Shown here: positions 19,783-31,079 of the stretch, in pieces
Layout of the letters: each line of letters opens with the position of its first letter
Position numbering within the stretch: position 1 is the first letter of the stretch
Assembly (NCBI GenBank): GCA_963513945.1
Contig: OY740720.1
Span: forward strand, 138,686,839 to 138,750,838
Length of the DNA stretch: 64,000 bases
Direction: 5' to 3'
DNA from: Hydrotaea diabolus
Lineage: Eukaryota > Arthropoda > Insecta > Diptera > Muscidae
Made by a program: the position numbers and the translations under genes
The notes under the pieces: generated by a model
The model's input: only the letters and a program-made list of their open reading frames with translations
The model's database searches: none
What the model was told of the DNA's origin: nothing

Positions 19783-20950
19783 CGATGTGCCCTGGCCTTA
19801 AATGAAGACCATAAGCTGTGACATGAACGGTATATTTATTATTTTTGTCAACTTTGATCGCTAGATGGCGATACATGTGTTACAACTCTCTCAAAACAAC
19901 CTGCGTGACGTACTTAACATTCATTTTTCATACGTTTTTGTACAACGCTGCACTTAAATCCGCGAAATTCGAGAACATTTTATCCATACAACAATTTTAA
20001 AGAAAATATTTGATATATCAAATTTACTTTGTTTGCTTATTGACGAAATAATATTGCATTCATATGTGTAGTTACTTACGTCAGAATATTTACAATTTTA
20101 TTTTTAGTTTGTCGCATGTTTCATGTTCTACATCGGCAACACTGACATAAACAACGGCTGATCCTTCCATGGGGCACGGCATGCTGGTAAGTAGAGCCAT
20201 TTAGAGCAATTTCCAATAAGATTTCGTTGGTTTCCCTTGTAAAATATTTTATTTACACAGTTAAAACTAACGAGTGCAGTTTGCTGCTTTTCCATTAACG
20301 TATATGTATAAAGGAAATCTCAGCTTCTAAAGTTGTTTTAATAAAGAAAGCGCTCCGGCCCATACCTAAACGACACGAACGTTCACGCTGGCTGTTCACA
20401 GGATGGAACCAATCCATCAAGTAAAAATATTTGCCTGTGGAACAAATTTAAAATAATGCATGTCAGGAAGGGGGCAAAAATGTTGCTACTTTCTCTAGTC
20501 CCTAACCAACTGACTGAAGACTGCACCCTGGATGCTCGCTATGCAGGGGTCATGGCAATTGCCAAGGAAACCCCAATTCGGGCTTTGGAAAAATACAAAA
20601 TTGTAATGAGATCTGTAGACGTAGACAGGAACAGTAGTGCTGATGTGAAGGCACGCTCGCTTTGATCCCTGATCACTTCGACAAATTGATCGGCCACTTT
20701 TAGAACGGTGGGAAACATATATTTCATTTTGGCCGGTGTAAAACAGGGCGATAGTTTCTGGCGCAGTGGTTTCCACAAATCATCGTCGAGTCGGGCCAAA
20801 TTGGTACTCAAAGCATCACGATGATTCACGTAGAATCCACGATCAGGAAAACATTCGAAAACCCAATTCGGGTTGTGGAAAAGTGCAAAATTGTAATGGG
20901 ATCCATAAACGGGAACAGTAGTGCTGATGTGTAAGGCTTTATCCAGCAAG
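19783..20950 (+). repeat. Inverted segmental duplication, arm B
   Basis: Plus-strand counterpart of 3590-4690. It contains ATGGGGCACGGCATGCTG|GTAAGTAGAG (about 20168-20196), which again looks like a short first exon with splice donor, then TGCAGTTTGCTGCTTTTCC, CACGCTGGCTGTTCACAGG and GGATGCTCGCTATGCAGG. The far part (20560-20647) is repeated at 20861-20937 on the other side of a captured P450 fragment. No full protein can be read through; I do not recognise the parent sequence. Confidence 0.6.
20648..20860 (-). pseudogene. P450 exon fragment, inverted partial copy of the 14761 gene
   Basis: The minus strand reads F-P-D-R-G-F-Y-V-N-H-R-D-A-L-S-T-N-L-A-R-L and on to V-A-D-Q-F-V-E-V-I-R-D-Q, corresponding to 15046-15256 of the P450 gene (codons about 96-165, with the W-K-P-L-R helix-C motif). 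I count about 6 differences over about 209 bases (97% identity). It lacks start, intron and haem site. It is bracketed by direct repeats of about 77 bp (20561-20647 and 20861-20937), so it was pasted into arm B together with a duplication of the host sequence. Confidence 0.9.
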
Positions 20951-21839
20951 CATAGTGCGATATTCCAGCCTCGGTGGCAGCAAGTACGGGGTAAGTTGAA
21001 CAGAATTTGAAAACTTAATCCTACATCTAAGACTGAGCTGAGGTTTCAATATAAATTACAGCTGCAGGGCACTTAACGGGGGGTCTTCTGAGTAAGGAAG
21101 ACCTTATTCATAATTGGAAATTGATAAGGAAAGTTGGAATCTTATTAACCGCTCGAAGTTTTATAAAAATTGTCAAAAACCATTCTCTGCTGTGGCCAGG
21201 AACAAAAAAATTATTAGGGATTTAAAAATGTTAATCAACATTTCAAATTAAGGCTAAATTGCAACTAAGGAGTAGTCTTCTGAGTAAGGAAGACCCCCTT
21301 TAGAATTGGAAATTGTCAACGAAATTTGGAATTAAATGAGTTCCTTTGGAATTAAATGAGCTCCTTGTGTGTGTGTTTAATTAAACTGGTCCCTAAAAAA
21401 CCATCTCTTCGGTCGCAAGAAACAAGGCAACTAATATGCATCTAGAAATGTTTGCCCCGAAAACCGACATTTCAAACTTTAGAATGGAGGATTACAATTA
21501 TGGCAATACATAAGCCCCGTTTGGCTATAAGCAGCGATGCGAAGTTTGCCTAAAATCGTATGAAATCGCTACGACTCCGGCAATTTTACCAGCTCTGGGC
21601 TCCACTCCTAACTCAGACTCCGATTTTGAATTTTGACTGGGCTCCGGCTTCTTTGTAAGACAACGTTCAAATTATATATAGAAAAACCATTAACCAGACT
21701 TAACCTTCAGTCCCTCTAGATCACATTAAAAAAAACATATTAGAAGAAATCTGCAATATATTTTAGGGGCTCACCGCTGGGGTCAAAAAGAACCCCTTTA
21801 TATTTTGAAAATATTTTATTTAAATGTACTCGAGTTTAA
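20951..21839. other. Gene-free stretch with a loose direct repeat
   Basis: The words GTCTTCTGAGTAAGGAAGAC followed by AATTGGAAATTG occur near 21085 and again near 21274, about 190 bp apart. Otherwise no recognisable features. Confidence 0.45.
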
Positions 21840-22092
21840 ATATGTGAGGCGCAAAATAGAAAGGGACCTAAGGGTAAAAACCAGTTTTGTTCAGGAGAGC
21901 CAGTTTAAAGATTTAAATACGTGTATCTTTGGTGTACCATCACTTTCATGAAACGCGCATATCTCTGGGAGGGAACACTTTTGGGGCATGGGATCGGTCT
22001 CATTCGATGCTCAGATGTTGTCCACATCAAAAAAATAGTGAAAATTGATTTTTTTTACCCTTAGGTCCCTTTCTCTATGCGCTGTCACATAT
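21840..22092. mobile_element. MITE family A, copy 2
   Basis: TATGTGAGGCGCAAAATAGA on the left and CTATGCGCTGTCACATAT on the right. Interior GGGAGGGAACACTTTTGGGG and CAGATGTTGTCCACATC. Carries the ATACGTGTATCTTTGGTGTA variant, also seen at 58238 and 63192 but not at 19495. Confidence 0.85.
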
Positions 22093-22380
22093 GTTCTTCA
22101 TATCGAGACAGAGACAGAGTTTTTTCGAACCATCCAGTCAATTCTCACTTTAGTTTAGGAAATAAAAAATATTTGTGTTTTACATCAGTTGGTCTCATTT
22201 GGCCGAAATCTCCAAAAAGGGGTAAATGTGTTCCTTTTAGATACTTCAAGTTTAACATACCTCCATTTTTAAGGACAAACTATAGCTTGACTTGGGATCA
22301 TTAGAGGAGAACCACTTGACTGTGAGCCATGAACCACCTTCTATACTTCTAGCAAATGCTGACTTATGAACAACCACATA
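22093..22380. other. Spacer
   Basis: Nothing recognised. Confidence 0.35.
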
Positions 22381-23666
22381 CAAGGGCTGCTACATATATT
22401 TCTGGCCTAATAATGAAAATGCGAATATTTATCTTCAAAAATGTTTTTTATTATTTTTCAAAGTATTCTCCAGTATGATTTATACACTTTTGCATGCGCT
22501 CAAACCAATTGTCGAAGCACTTTTTCCACTCCGATTGAGACACCTCCAAAACCTGGTTTTTGAACGCTTCAGCGGCATCTTCTGGCGACGAAAGTCGTTG
22601 ACCACGCATTTTTTTCTTGATGTGCGGGAATAAAGAGAAGTCATTGGGTGCCAAGTCAGGGCTGTACGACGGATGACCCATCAATTCGACGTTTTGGCCG
22701 CTCAAAAAGGCGCTGGTTTGAGACGATGTGTGAGAGCACGCATTGTCATGGTGCACAATGATTCGTCTTCTCTTGTTCGTTTTTTAGAATTTCTCCGAAG
22801 ACTTCAGGAAAAGAAATTGTGGTGAATCACTCAAAATTTACCGTCCTACGTTGCTCAAGCGGAACAGTAGCCACATGACCAGTTTTGCCGAAGAAACAGG
22901 CAAATATTTGCTTCGAAATGCTTCTTCCACGAACAACTTTCGTTGGATTTGGATCGTCTTCGAAGACCCACACGGCGGATTGCTGTTTTGGGCTCATACG
23001 CATAGAACCATGATTCGTCACCTGTGACGATATTATAAAAGTCTTTTGAAGCACCGCGATCGTATTTTTTTAAAATTTCTTTGCACCAATCGACACGAGC
23101 CTTTGTTTGAGCGATTGTCAAATTGTGCGGGATCCAACGAGAACAAAACTTTTTTTTACGGCCAGGTGGTTATGCAATGTCGAATGTATGCTGGGGAAAG
23201 AATGCCCGAGGATGCCTCTATCTCACGGTATGTCACATGACGATTTTGCATTATCATTTTACGCACGGCATCAATGTTCTATGGATTAACGGCCGTTTTT
23301 GGACTACTTTCAGGATCTCCGTCTTTGAGAGAGCGTCGGCCACGTTTGAATTCATTAAACTTGTTTTGCTATAGGATGATGCTTCATCGCTATACAGAGA
23401 TTTAAGTTCAACGATGCACTCTTGTTGTGATCATCCATGTCGAAAGTTGTGAAAAAGTATCGCACGAAAATGTTCACGAGTTAATTCCATTTTTTTTTTG
23501 CCAAATTGATTTTTTCAAGTTATTGTAAAAACAGAAATGATGGTCGTACGTCAAAACGTTTTGAGTACGTTTATGCTAAAAAATGTCAAACTTTCCAATG
23601 GTAAAGTCAGATGGCGCCAGGCAACACCTAGTGTTGCCTAGGCCAGACATATATATAGCAACCTCG
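22381..23666 (-). mobile_element. Mariner family M1, nearly full length but frameshifted
   Basis: Flanked by TA on both sides; ends CAAGGGCTGCTACATATATT (3' end) and, inverted, CGAGGTTGCTATATATATG (5' end). About 1286 bp, standard mariner size. Minus-strand fragments: D-W-C-K-E-I-L-K-K-Y-D-R-G-A-S-K near 23070, V-T-G-D-E-S-W-F-Y-A-Y-E-P (first Asp, near 23020), H-H-D-N-A-C-S-H-T-S (second Asp, 22750) and Y-S-P-D-L-A-P-N-D-F-S-L-F-P (third Asp, 22650), C-terminus E-Y-F-E-K. Several indels destroy the N-terminal half. Confidence 0.9.
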
Positions 23667-23767
23667 TATGATCCTCCAATATTATTTAAATTTATTTATT
23701 TATCAAAGTCTTCTTAAAACAAGGGCTCAAGCGCATGGCCATTGGTTAAAAAAACGCAGGGCTGTTG

Positions 23768-23986
23768 ATTACTTACTTAATTCCCACAACATCCCGTCAA
23801 GGAACAAGGTGAGCTGTACACGACATAGTTCTAATAATCACTGACAGGGACCTACTGTTACTCGCCGGCTCCCAACGGCCAAAGCATTTGAATAGTGAAG
23901 TTTTTACATGGCTTAAAGATGAATCTCTCATTCGTAGAGTCTCTGTCATTCACGAGGTGGAAACTGGAGATGTTAAACAGTTTGCG
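23768..23986 (-). mobile_element. tRNA-derived SINE, 5' truncated copy
   Basis: On the minus strand it reads GTTTCCACCTCGTGAATGAC, AAGCCATGTAAAAACTTCAC, GGAGCCGGCGAGTAACAGTA, CCTTGTTCCTTGACGGGATG and ends in a TAAG-type tail (AATTAAGTAAGTAA). The body matches 28262-28570, which also has the tRNA-like head; here the head is missing. Confidence 0.7.
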
Positions 23987-24751
23987 CAAATATGTAATGT
24001 TTTCGTTTTCCTAAATACGACTTAGTCATTTTGGCCAATAATGGCACCTGCTCCCCTTATATTCACCTCGAATGGTAAATTCGCAACCACGAGGATAGCA
24101 CCTGAGAATGACGATGTCACAATTAATAAATCCGCACATAATAATGACAGCGTGCAAAAGACTTAAATTACCATTTCACACCCGCATCACGCTCCCGCAC
24201 GTCAGCCAATCATCGTGGGCGTGTGTGTGTGGGTAATAAACGCATTTATGGCATAAAAAAAGAGAATTGAAACGAGTGATTTATCTTGAATCTTCAATAA
24301 GACGTGCAATTTTCCCAAATGACTTTTAATATCAATAAAGGTAAAAAGGAAAAATGCACACGCATACGTATTTGCCAACATTTGCGTGTCATGTTTCGTT
24401 ACTTTATGGGTTGGAGTACAAATTGGACTGACCAAACTATGGCCCCAACGCAAATAGGGCTTTCTTTACATTAGACGTGTTTAGCGAGTGAGAAATTGCG
24501 GAGGCTTCGAACAAAATGTGTTTTTAAATTCTCCATTTGTTTCTTAATGGGATATAAGGTTGTGCTGCCATCAGAGCTGTTCAGCTGAAGTTTGCAGCAG
24601 GAGCCGAAAAATAGCCGTAAGTCTAACTAAAAGTAAAAATTAAGAAAAATATAAAATATATTTGTTTTAAATTTGTTTTTGCAGATCTCAAGTCTACCTG
24701 ATAATAAGATGTTAATGCAGTTGTCGAAGTTGACTGTTGGTGGTAAAGCTC
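23987..24751. other. Gene-free stretch
   Basis: Includes a GT-rich word near 24220 (GGCGTGTGTGTGTGGGTAAT). No gene or element recognised. Confidence 0.4.
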
Positions 24752-26874
24752 GGGTTATGATTCAAGAGGTATTTTCATAGGACATTCATTCAGAAGGACA
24801 TTTTATGGCATTTATTTTTTTTGAATATAATTTCCTTCAAATGTTGGCCGCAACTTCTTAGTAAGGACATACATACTGTTACAACATTGAACACGCCCAT
24901 TTCAATAGTAGAACTGAACATACCACGTCAATGTCATATGGGGTTTAAAGCTAACCTCAATAGCGTTAGTCTGTAACGGGATTTTAAAATTGTTTCAACT
25001 TTCTTCATGGAGTGGTCAGATAATGAGAACCGTATCGCTGTAATAGCGCTTTTCAAGTGTGAAATGAAAAAAGCGATATTTTCAAAACGCTCCGGCCACT
25101 AGGGATTGGCCGCATGTTCGTCTACCGATGCATAAAACTGTTTGAGGAGACTGGAGATGTAAAAGACACCCCATGTCATCAAAGCCGTTAAATCAAGAAT
25201 TCACAGAAATCCGCTCCGAAAACAGAAAATCATGGCCCGTGAGATGAATATCACCCAAAAGTCCATGAATCGAGTCATTAAAAAAGACTTGGGACTTGGG
25301 GCTTTCAAACGAAGTACCGGACATTTATTGACTGCAGCTTTAAAAAAAATAGGATTGAAAAATGCAAACGTCTTTTAATGAAGCACTCTGATAACTTGCA
25401 CAAAAAATTTTGTTCACTGATGAAAAATTTTTACCGTTTAGGAAAAATTTAAAAAGCAAACGATAGAGTGTATGCGCGGTCATCTAAGAAAGCATCTGAA
25501 CTGATCCCAAGGGTGGAAAAGGGTCATCACCCAGCTTCAGTCATGGTTTGGTGGGGTGTCTCTTACGATGGGGTCACTGACCTGCATTTCTGCAAACATG
25601 GACTCAACACATCGGCCAAAGTTTACCAAGAAACCGTTTTGGAAGCTATTGGGAAGCCTCTTAACAATTCCCTGTTCCAAAACCAGCCATGGACTTTGCA
25701 ACAGGATTTTGCGCCGGCCCATAAGGCTAAAACGTCCCAGGACTAGCTTCGAAACAATTTGCCATCGTTCATTTCCTCTGAAGAATGACCCTCAGGCAGT
25801 CCAGATTTGAACCCATTGGATTACAAATTGTGGACGGTTTTAGGGAACAAGGTTTGTTACAAAAGATACCCCAACACTGGATCTCTTAAGACTGGTTTGA
25901 GCTGTGGCCAATTTTCCAATGGACGAGGTGCGTGCAGCTATCGACGATTGGCCAGTGCGACTTAAGGCGTGTGTAAAGGCAAAAGACGGACATTTCGAAT
26001 AAGTAGATTCTTTTTGGATACAATATACATCAATAAATATATTAAGAAATATTTGGTCCAAAAACATTTAGTACTTTTTATTGTACAGCATAAAACGTGT
26101 GTAACAGTATTTATGTCCCTACTAATACTCCTCTGGGTGTCCTTACTGAGGGTCCAATTTTGGATGACTCATTTGACCGGTATTGCGTTAATGACACGGG
26201 TAATGTTGTCTTCCAAAGCCTGAATTGTAGCTGGTTTTTCAGCATAGACTTTGGACTTAGCTTTAGACAAAGCTCCAAAGAAAAAAGTCAAAAGGTGTGA
26301 TATCAACTCACCGGTCCAAAACGTGAATTTAGCTGCTCTTCCAAATGACCTCTCAATATAGATCCATTGTTTGAGCAGCTGTATTGCAAGTGGCACCGTC
26401 CTGTAGAAACCAAATGTCGTCAAGATTACGGGCTTCAATTTCAGGTAGAAATATGATGGCGCGATAGCGAGCACCATTCACGGCTGCGTTCCGGCCATCA
26501 TTATTTTTAAAAAAATATGGACCAATGATTGCACTAGCTTATGAACCGCATCAAACCTTAGTTTTCTCTGGGCATAATGGCACCTCTTGAACCTCTTCTC
26601 GTTGCTCTTCGGCCCAAATGCGGCAACTTTGTTTATTGACGTTGCCATTGAGCCAGAAATGAGCCACATCACTGAATAAAATTTTGCACGAAAAACGTTT
26701 CTCACCGAATGCTCATTTCCATGATACAGTTGCACAAGTTGGAGACGTTGTTGCGGTATAAGTCTTTCCATGATGAAACGGCAAACAATACGGAAAAAAT
26801 ATAAAGTTTATAAAATCTCACGCGTAATCTGTAAAAACAATCCTATTGAAAAAATACCTCTAAATTGATCACCC
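24752..26874 (-). mobile_element. Rosa-like (DD41D) mariner split by a maT-like element
   Basis: The 3' end on the left (GGGTTATGATTCAAGAGGTA, 24752) and the 5' end on the right (CTCTAAATTGATCACCC, 26874) are diverged terminal repeats of the family seen at 56169. Left part 24752-24860, right part 26123-26874. Right-part minus-strand translation gives L-F-S-D-V-A-H-F-W-L-N-G-N-V-N-K-Q, I-G-P-Y-F-F-K-N and W-F-L-Q-D-G-A-T-C. The left part matches the 3' untranslated stretch of the 56169 element (GGACATTTTATGGCATT). Many stops; inactive. Confidence 0.75.
24861..26122 (+). mobile_element. maT-like (DD37D) transposon inserted in the rosa-like mariner
   Basis: Terminal repeats GTAAGGACATACATACTGTTAC / GTAACAGTATTTATGTCCCTAC flanked by TA. 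The transposase is broken: N-terminal domain 25160-25370 (N-P-L-R-K-Q-K-I-M-A-R-E-M-N-I), catalytic domain 25440-25980 with V-Y-A-R-S-S-K-K-A-S-E-L-I-P-R-V, S-V-M-V-W-W-G-V-S-Y-D-G-V-T, L-Q-Q-D-F-A-P-A-H-K-A-K (second Asp) and S-P-D-L-N-P-L-D-Y-K-L-W (third Asp, 37 residues later when indels are allowed for). A shared leader of about 280 bp matches 17177-17460. Confidence 0.9.
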
Positions 26875-28261
26875 GTTACAATTGAACGCAGTAACATTCC
26901 AAGATGATCTAGAAAAACGAGTTACTGTCCTTCGGTCTGTTAAAAGCTCAATAAAAACAAAACAAAATGAGACAGGACCCAGAAATTTTGCTCGATAATG
27001 GATTCTATTCATAAGCGGATTGTGTTTGTTAAGACGCTAAATCGGTCCAAAAAGAAAAATATTTCCCTTTAAGAGATTAAAAGTACCTCTGAAAGAAGTA
27101 CCATTTCGAGTATTTGCTCAACATATCTCCATTATTTGTAGATGAACTGTGACACTACTATGGAGACACACCTAATTCCTCCTATATCGGCATAGCTTTC
27201 CAATAAAGGCGCTTTATTAGGCGTGTCTAAAGTGGTAGGCGGACAGTCTTAAACCCTTCACCGAAGGATGAATTTGTCATTGCGTTCGAACACCTCGAAT
27301 TAACTTACGATCTTAAAATGTTGATGGCTTATGGTCATACTCTGTCTGGGTTTGTAAACAGACGAAATCAACACAGGAAAAAATAAAGTTTTTTTTTTTT
27401 AATTATAAGAAACTTGAGGACAAACAATGTTTAAAATGGGTTGTGTTAATTGGGTCGAACCTGATATCGCAAAAGACCCAATAAAGTAGGGCATAGTTGC
27501 TAAACGTTTCGGCTCACGTGGCCTATAAAATGTACCGTATGGTCAGAGAGGGGGATCAATAGTCAATATGGACATATGGGAAAATCAGCCGACAAAATCA
27601 AATTTCGTAGCAAATTGAAATATGGATTTACTTTGAAAATTATTTTTAAAATTAGATAAAAAACAGGCCACAATTTTTTTTGTCCTCTGGGACATTGCAC
27701 GAAAAAAACACGATGCAATATTGGGCCAAATTTTTTTAAGCAACAGCGATATACATAAATATTGTTTCTCTTTTTTAAGCTACATTTATGTCATTATGTA
27801 TGAAATATTACCTTATGCGAAAGGCCTTTGCTGGAAGTGCTTCAAGCGGTCGCCGCAACTTGCAACGACTCGATTCAAAACGCGCGGCGCTATTCTGCTG
27901 ATACTCGTAGCTTTTCGAACATTGCCATCGAGATAGACCAACGATTTTGGATTGTGTCTAGTCGTGAAAGGGTGCCAGTCGTCAATCTATTCCTTCATAA
28001 CGTCTTGTTGAAACTACAGCTTAGATGTATTGACTTTGTCAGACTCTGCCCTTGGAAAGTCGTTTAGGGTTATGCTGTCTGCTTAGCCAGTCGAGGGAAA
28101 CTCGCTATGCCATAAACCGCAGCAAACTGCAAAGCTTTGAGGATGCAAAAATTTGAATCTCTACCTAATTACGAAACTCATGGCATTTTTAGGATCTCCG
28201 GCTTTAAATCTTGCGTCAAAAGAAGCTTTAATTATTGTATAAACATAACTTGCTTGGATCC
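26875..28261. other. Gene-free stretch with one dispersed repeat
   Basis: 27420-27590 is homologous, in reverse orientation, to 38880-39180 (shared words GTCCATATTG, GAGCCGAAAC, AGCAACTATGCCCT, AACCCATTTTAA). The open frame at 27828-28067 has no recognisable domain. Confidence 0.45.
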
Positions 28262-28570
28262 TTACTTACTTAAGTCCCACAAAATCCCATTAAGGAACAA
28301 GGAGGAACTTCTCTAAAATCAGTGAGCTGTGGACGATTTAATTCTTATACTCACTGGCCGAGACCTACAGTTTAACGCCGGCTCCGAATGGTTTATGCAT
28401 TTTATGGAGGAGTTCTTACATGGCTTAGAATTAAATCTCTTAGCCGTAACGTGGCTGAGATGAAAACCCTCCTGTATAAAATGGTTAGATGTTATTACCT
28501 AGGGTTGAACCTGGGTTAACTGACATGATTGTTGGCATACATCCATCACACCACGGCGTTCTATAAGTGA
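28262..28570 (-). mobile_element. tRNA-derived SINE with A and B boxes
   Basis: Minus strand: head CGCCGTGGTGTGATGGATG (A-box-like), GGTTCAACCCTAGG (B box), then a body with AAGCCATGTAAGAACTCC, CGGAGCCGGCGTTAAACTGT, TTGTTCCTTAATGGGATTTT and a TAAGTAAGTAAG tail. The internal RNA polymerase III promoter layout shows tRNA origin. Non-autonomous; it depends on a partner LINE. Related copies: 23768-23986 and 63884-64000. Confidence 0.75.
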
Positions 28571-30100
28571 GCCACAAAAAAGTTGTGGATGCTACTCTTA
28601 TGACCATTAGAGAGGCGGGTTTTCTAAGTTAGCGTTTTTAGACCAAAAAGTGTTCACCTTAAGTCAACATAAGCTGAACAGTTCAATCCGCTTTCTTATC
28701 ATTACAACTCCTACAGAAGCGGACGTGTGGAAGTCGCAGTCTCTGAACACCATAAGGTCCTAAGGCCAAAAGCCTGTATTGACCACATTGATGTTTTATT
28801 GAGGAAGCTTTGGCAGATTAATCGTAATCTGCGTTCTCTGCTTATCCCTGACGGATTTTTTTGGCCATCCTTGTCTATGGAAATAAGATTACCGCAAGAT
28901 TAGCTCCTTAGTCCTCGTAAAAGGAATGCCAAACTCAACACAACGTTCAGTTGAATCCAGGGTAGCATGAGCCTTCGCAGGAGCGCTATGTCAAAGGTAA
29001 CCAATGAATTTCTCGCTCCAGAGATACCCAAAAGTGTAAATATAGCAAAGGAATGAAATGGCAAACCTTATTGAACATTTTGGCTGACTTAAATATAATA
29101 AAATTAATCTTTTAACGACATTAAATCTTATCGCAGAAAGTATTTGCCATTCGGAGCCTCAAAGTGAAGGTCCCCGCCAATGAGTATAAGAATTTAATCG
29201 CTTACTGATCGGAGAGCAGTTTCCCATTTGGTCCCTTATGGGATGTTTAGGGAAGTATGATAAAGTAAAGTAACTGAAGGTCCACGCCAATGAGTTTAAG
29301 AGTTTTATCGTGCACAACTCACTAATCGGAGAGCTGTTCCCCATTTGGTCTTTGTAGGCATGTTGCGGGAAGAATGCTAAACTAAGTTCATTGTTCTCTA
29401 AACGATATGTTTTTAAGGGCATTTTTAGCTAACAAAAGAAACGAAAAAATAATGAGTTTCGCCACCTCTGCTTCAGAAAAACTGCATTTTCATTGTGCCT
29501 CCATCTACCGTGTGCCAATTACTGGATGTCAGTTAACGCTCACAACCTTCCCCCACATACATTTGGTCATGTACATGTCATATGTTAACTGAAAGCCTCT
29601 TAGCCCTGTCTTTCTCAGAGTGGCAGCATCGTGTGTTTGTCTTTTTGTGGTACTCTCCTTTGGCCATGAAAAGCGTTCCCTGCCGTTGTGTCGTCGAACA
29701 AAAACTGTGTGGTGGCAGAATGACTTTTCGTTATTGCAGAAAGATCTCTGCGTTTTTTCCCATCCAACACGTCCTCTCGAAGTTAACATGTGTTTATTAG
29801 ATTCATCTGAATGATTTCTCCCTCTTTCAGTCTTTTATTTATTCGATGTACGAGTACAAACGGATATTTCACTTAACCAAATGACAGAACGTTGTAGGGC
29901 AAATACTGGTGGCGAATATACGCCAAAGGTTGGCAAGGGATCAAAGGATCAGATAAAAATAATGTGTGTAAAAGGCAAATATGCGTTGTATGTAGGGGTT
30001 ACTTGGCATACATAAATGGATTATCTCGGCGATGTGGTAAATTTGTAAATCCCTTAAAGGACTTCGAGGGGATACGTGTTGATTTCATATAATTTTCAGG
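28571..30100. other. Gene-free stretch with a tandem pair near 29.2 kb
   Basis: Two adjacent units of about 115 bp at 29164-29390 share GAAGGTCC(C/A)CGCCAATGAGT and CGGAGAGC(A/T)GTT(T/C)CCCATTTGGTC. Overlapping open frames on both strands near 29530-29810 show no domain. No gene recognised. Confidence 0.45.
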
Positions 30101-30206
30101 TAAAAGGAAAGGATTTGGACTTTAAGACTTTAAGCATTAATTTAAGATATTTTGTGTCACATGAACCATCAAGTAAGTAGTCGCAAATATTAATAAATAA
30201 TATACG

Positions 30207-30400
30207 AGGGCAGCATATGAAATGCAACACTGCTCCCATCAAGTACCATCAGTAAATTGACTACTGTCAAATTTTGGGAGAGTTCTGTCATTTAGTTTGT
30301 GCGAAATGCACTTGAGATAAAAGCCTCCCTTTACTCACAGAAAGAAGACAACGCTTAAATTGTAACCAAAAAATTGGTATGTAAATTTTGTCACCACTCA
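30207..30400 (+). mobile_element. Possible 5' end of an unknown mariner-like element
   Basis: TACGAGGGCAGCATATGAAATG resembles a mariner terminal repeat next to its TA target. No transposase follows and no matching right end was found. Confidence 0.3.
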
Positions 30401-30433
30401 ATTAAATATTTCGTAAATATGCTAAACTATTTA

Positions 30434-30765
30434 TTTGATACTGCAAAGATATTTAATGAATGGAAACAACAACACAATTCTTTAAATTCATGCACTGTAT
30501 CGTGACTGTGTGGGTGTATGTGTTTTAGTATGTATGCAGTGAGGGGGATTTTTATCGTGTTCGGTGGAAAACTACTGCTGGCAGTTCTCGTTAAATATAT
30601 TTGATACTGCAAAGATATTTAATGAATGGAAACAACAACACAATTATTTAAATTCATGCACTGTATCGTGACTGTGTGGATGTACTCGTATGTGTTTTAG
30701 TATGTATGCAGTGCGGGGGATTTTTATCGTGTTCGGTGGAAAACTACTGCTGGCAGTTCTCGTTA
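30434..30765 (+). repeat. Two-copy tandem repeat, period about 167 bp
   Basis: TTTGATACTGCAAAGATATT, GAAACAACAACACAATT, CATGCACTGTATCGTGACTG and GGTGGAAAACTACTGCTGGC occur twice; the second copy has a short ACTCGT insertion. Related, inverted sequence without the tandem step lies at 59500-59640. Confidence 0.85.
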
Positions 30766-30770
30766 AATAC

Positions 30771-30832
30771 GAAACTGTCTGTCCTTAAGGGTACTGTCTG
30801 TCCTTAAGATTACTGTCTGTCCTTAAGTGTAC
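30771..30832 (+). repeat. Three direct repeats of 20 bp
   Basis: ACTGTCTGTCCTTAAG occurs three times in a row with 4-bp variable spacers. Confidence 0.9.
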
Positions 30833-31079
30833 AGGTGAATTGGTGCTCGACAAAACTCATATCGAAAATATTTTCAATAAATGGCTTACAACATATTTGT
30901 AAATATGTAAAGTTTTACATTGCCTGATCCGAACTTATTTTCAAAAACCGGCTAACTACTTTTTTTTTGTAAATATGCGAGTTTTTTCCATCATCTCACA
31001 GAGAAAATATTTTTTAATAAACGGCATCTAATGCTTGAAATCGGAAATATTTTCCATAAATAACGTACGAATATTTTAA

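Noticed and set aside
20539..20949. A complete second P450 gene on the minus strand
   Set aside because: Only about 70 codons match the P450; the flanking codons of the open frame belong to the unrelated duplicated segment.
27828..28067. 79-codon open frame with charged residues
   Set aside because: Looked like a LINE piece at first, but no RT or nuclease motif could be aligned.
29529..29814. Overlapping open frames on both strands
   Set aside because: Three overlapping frames on two strands without similarity to known proteins indicate chance.
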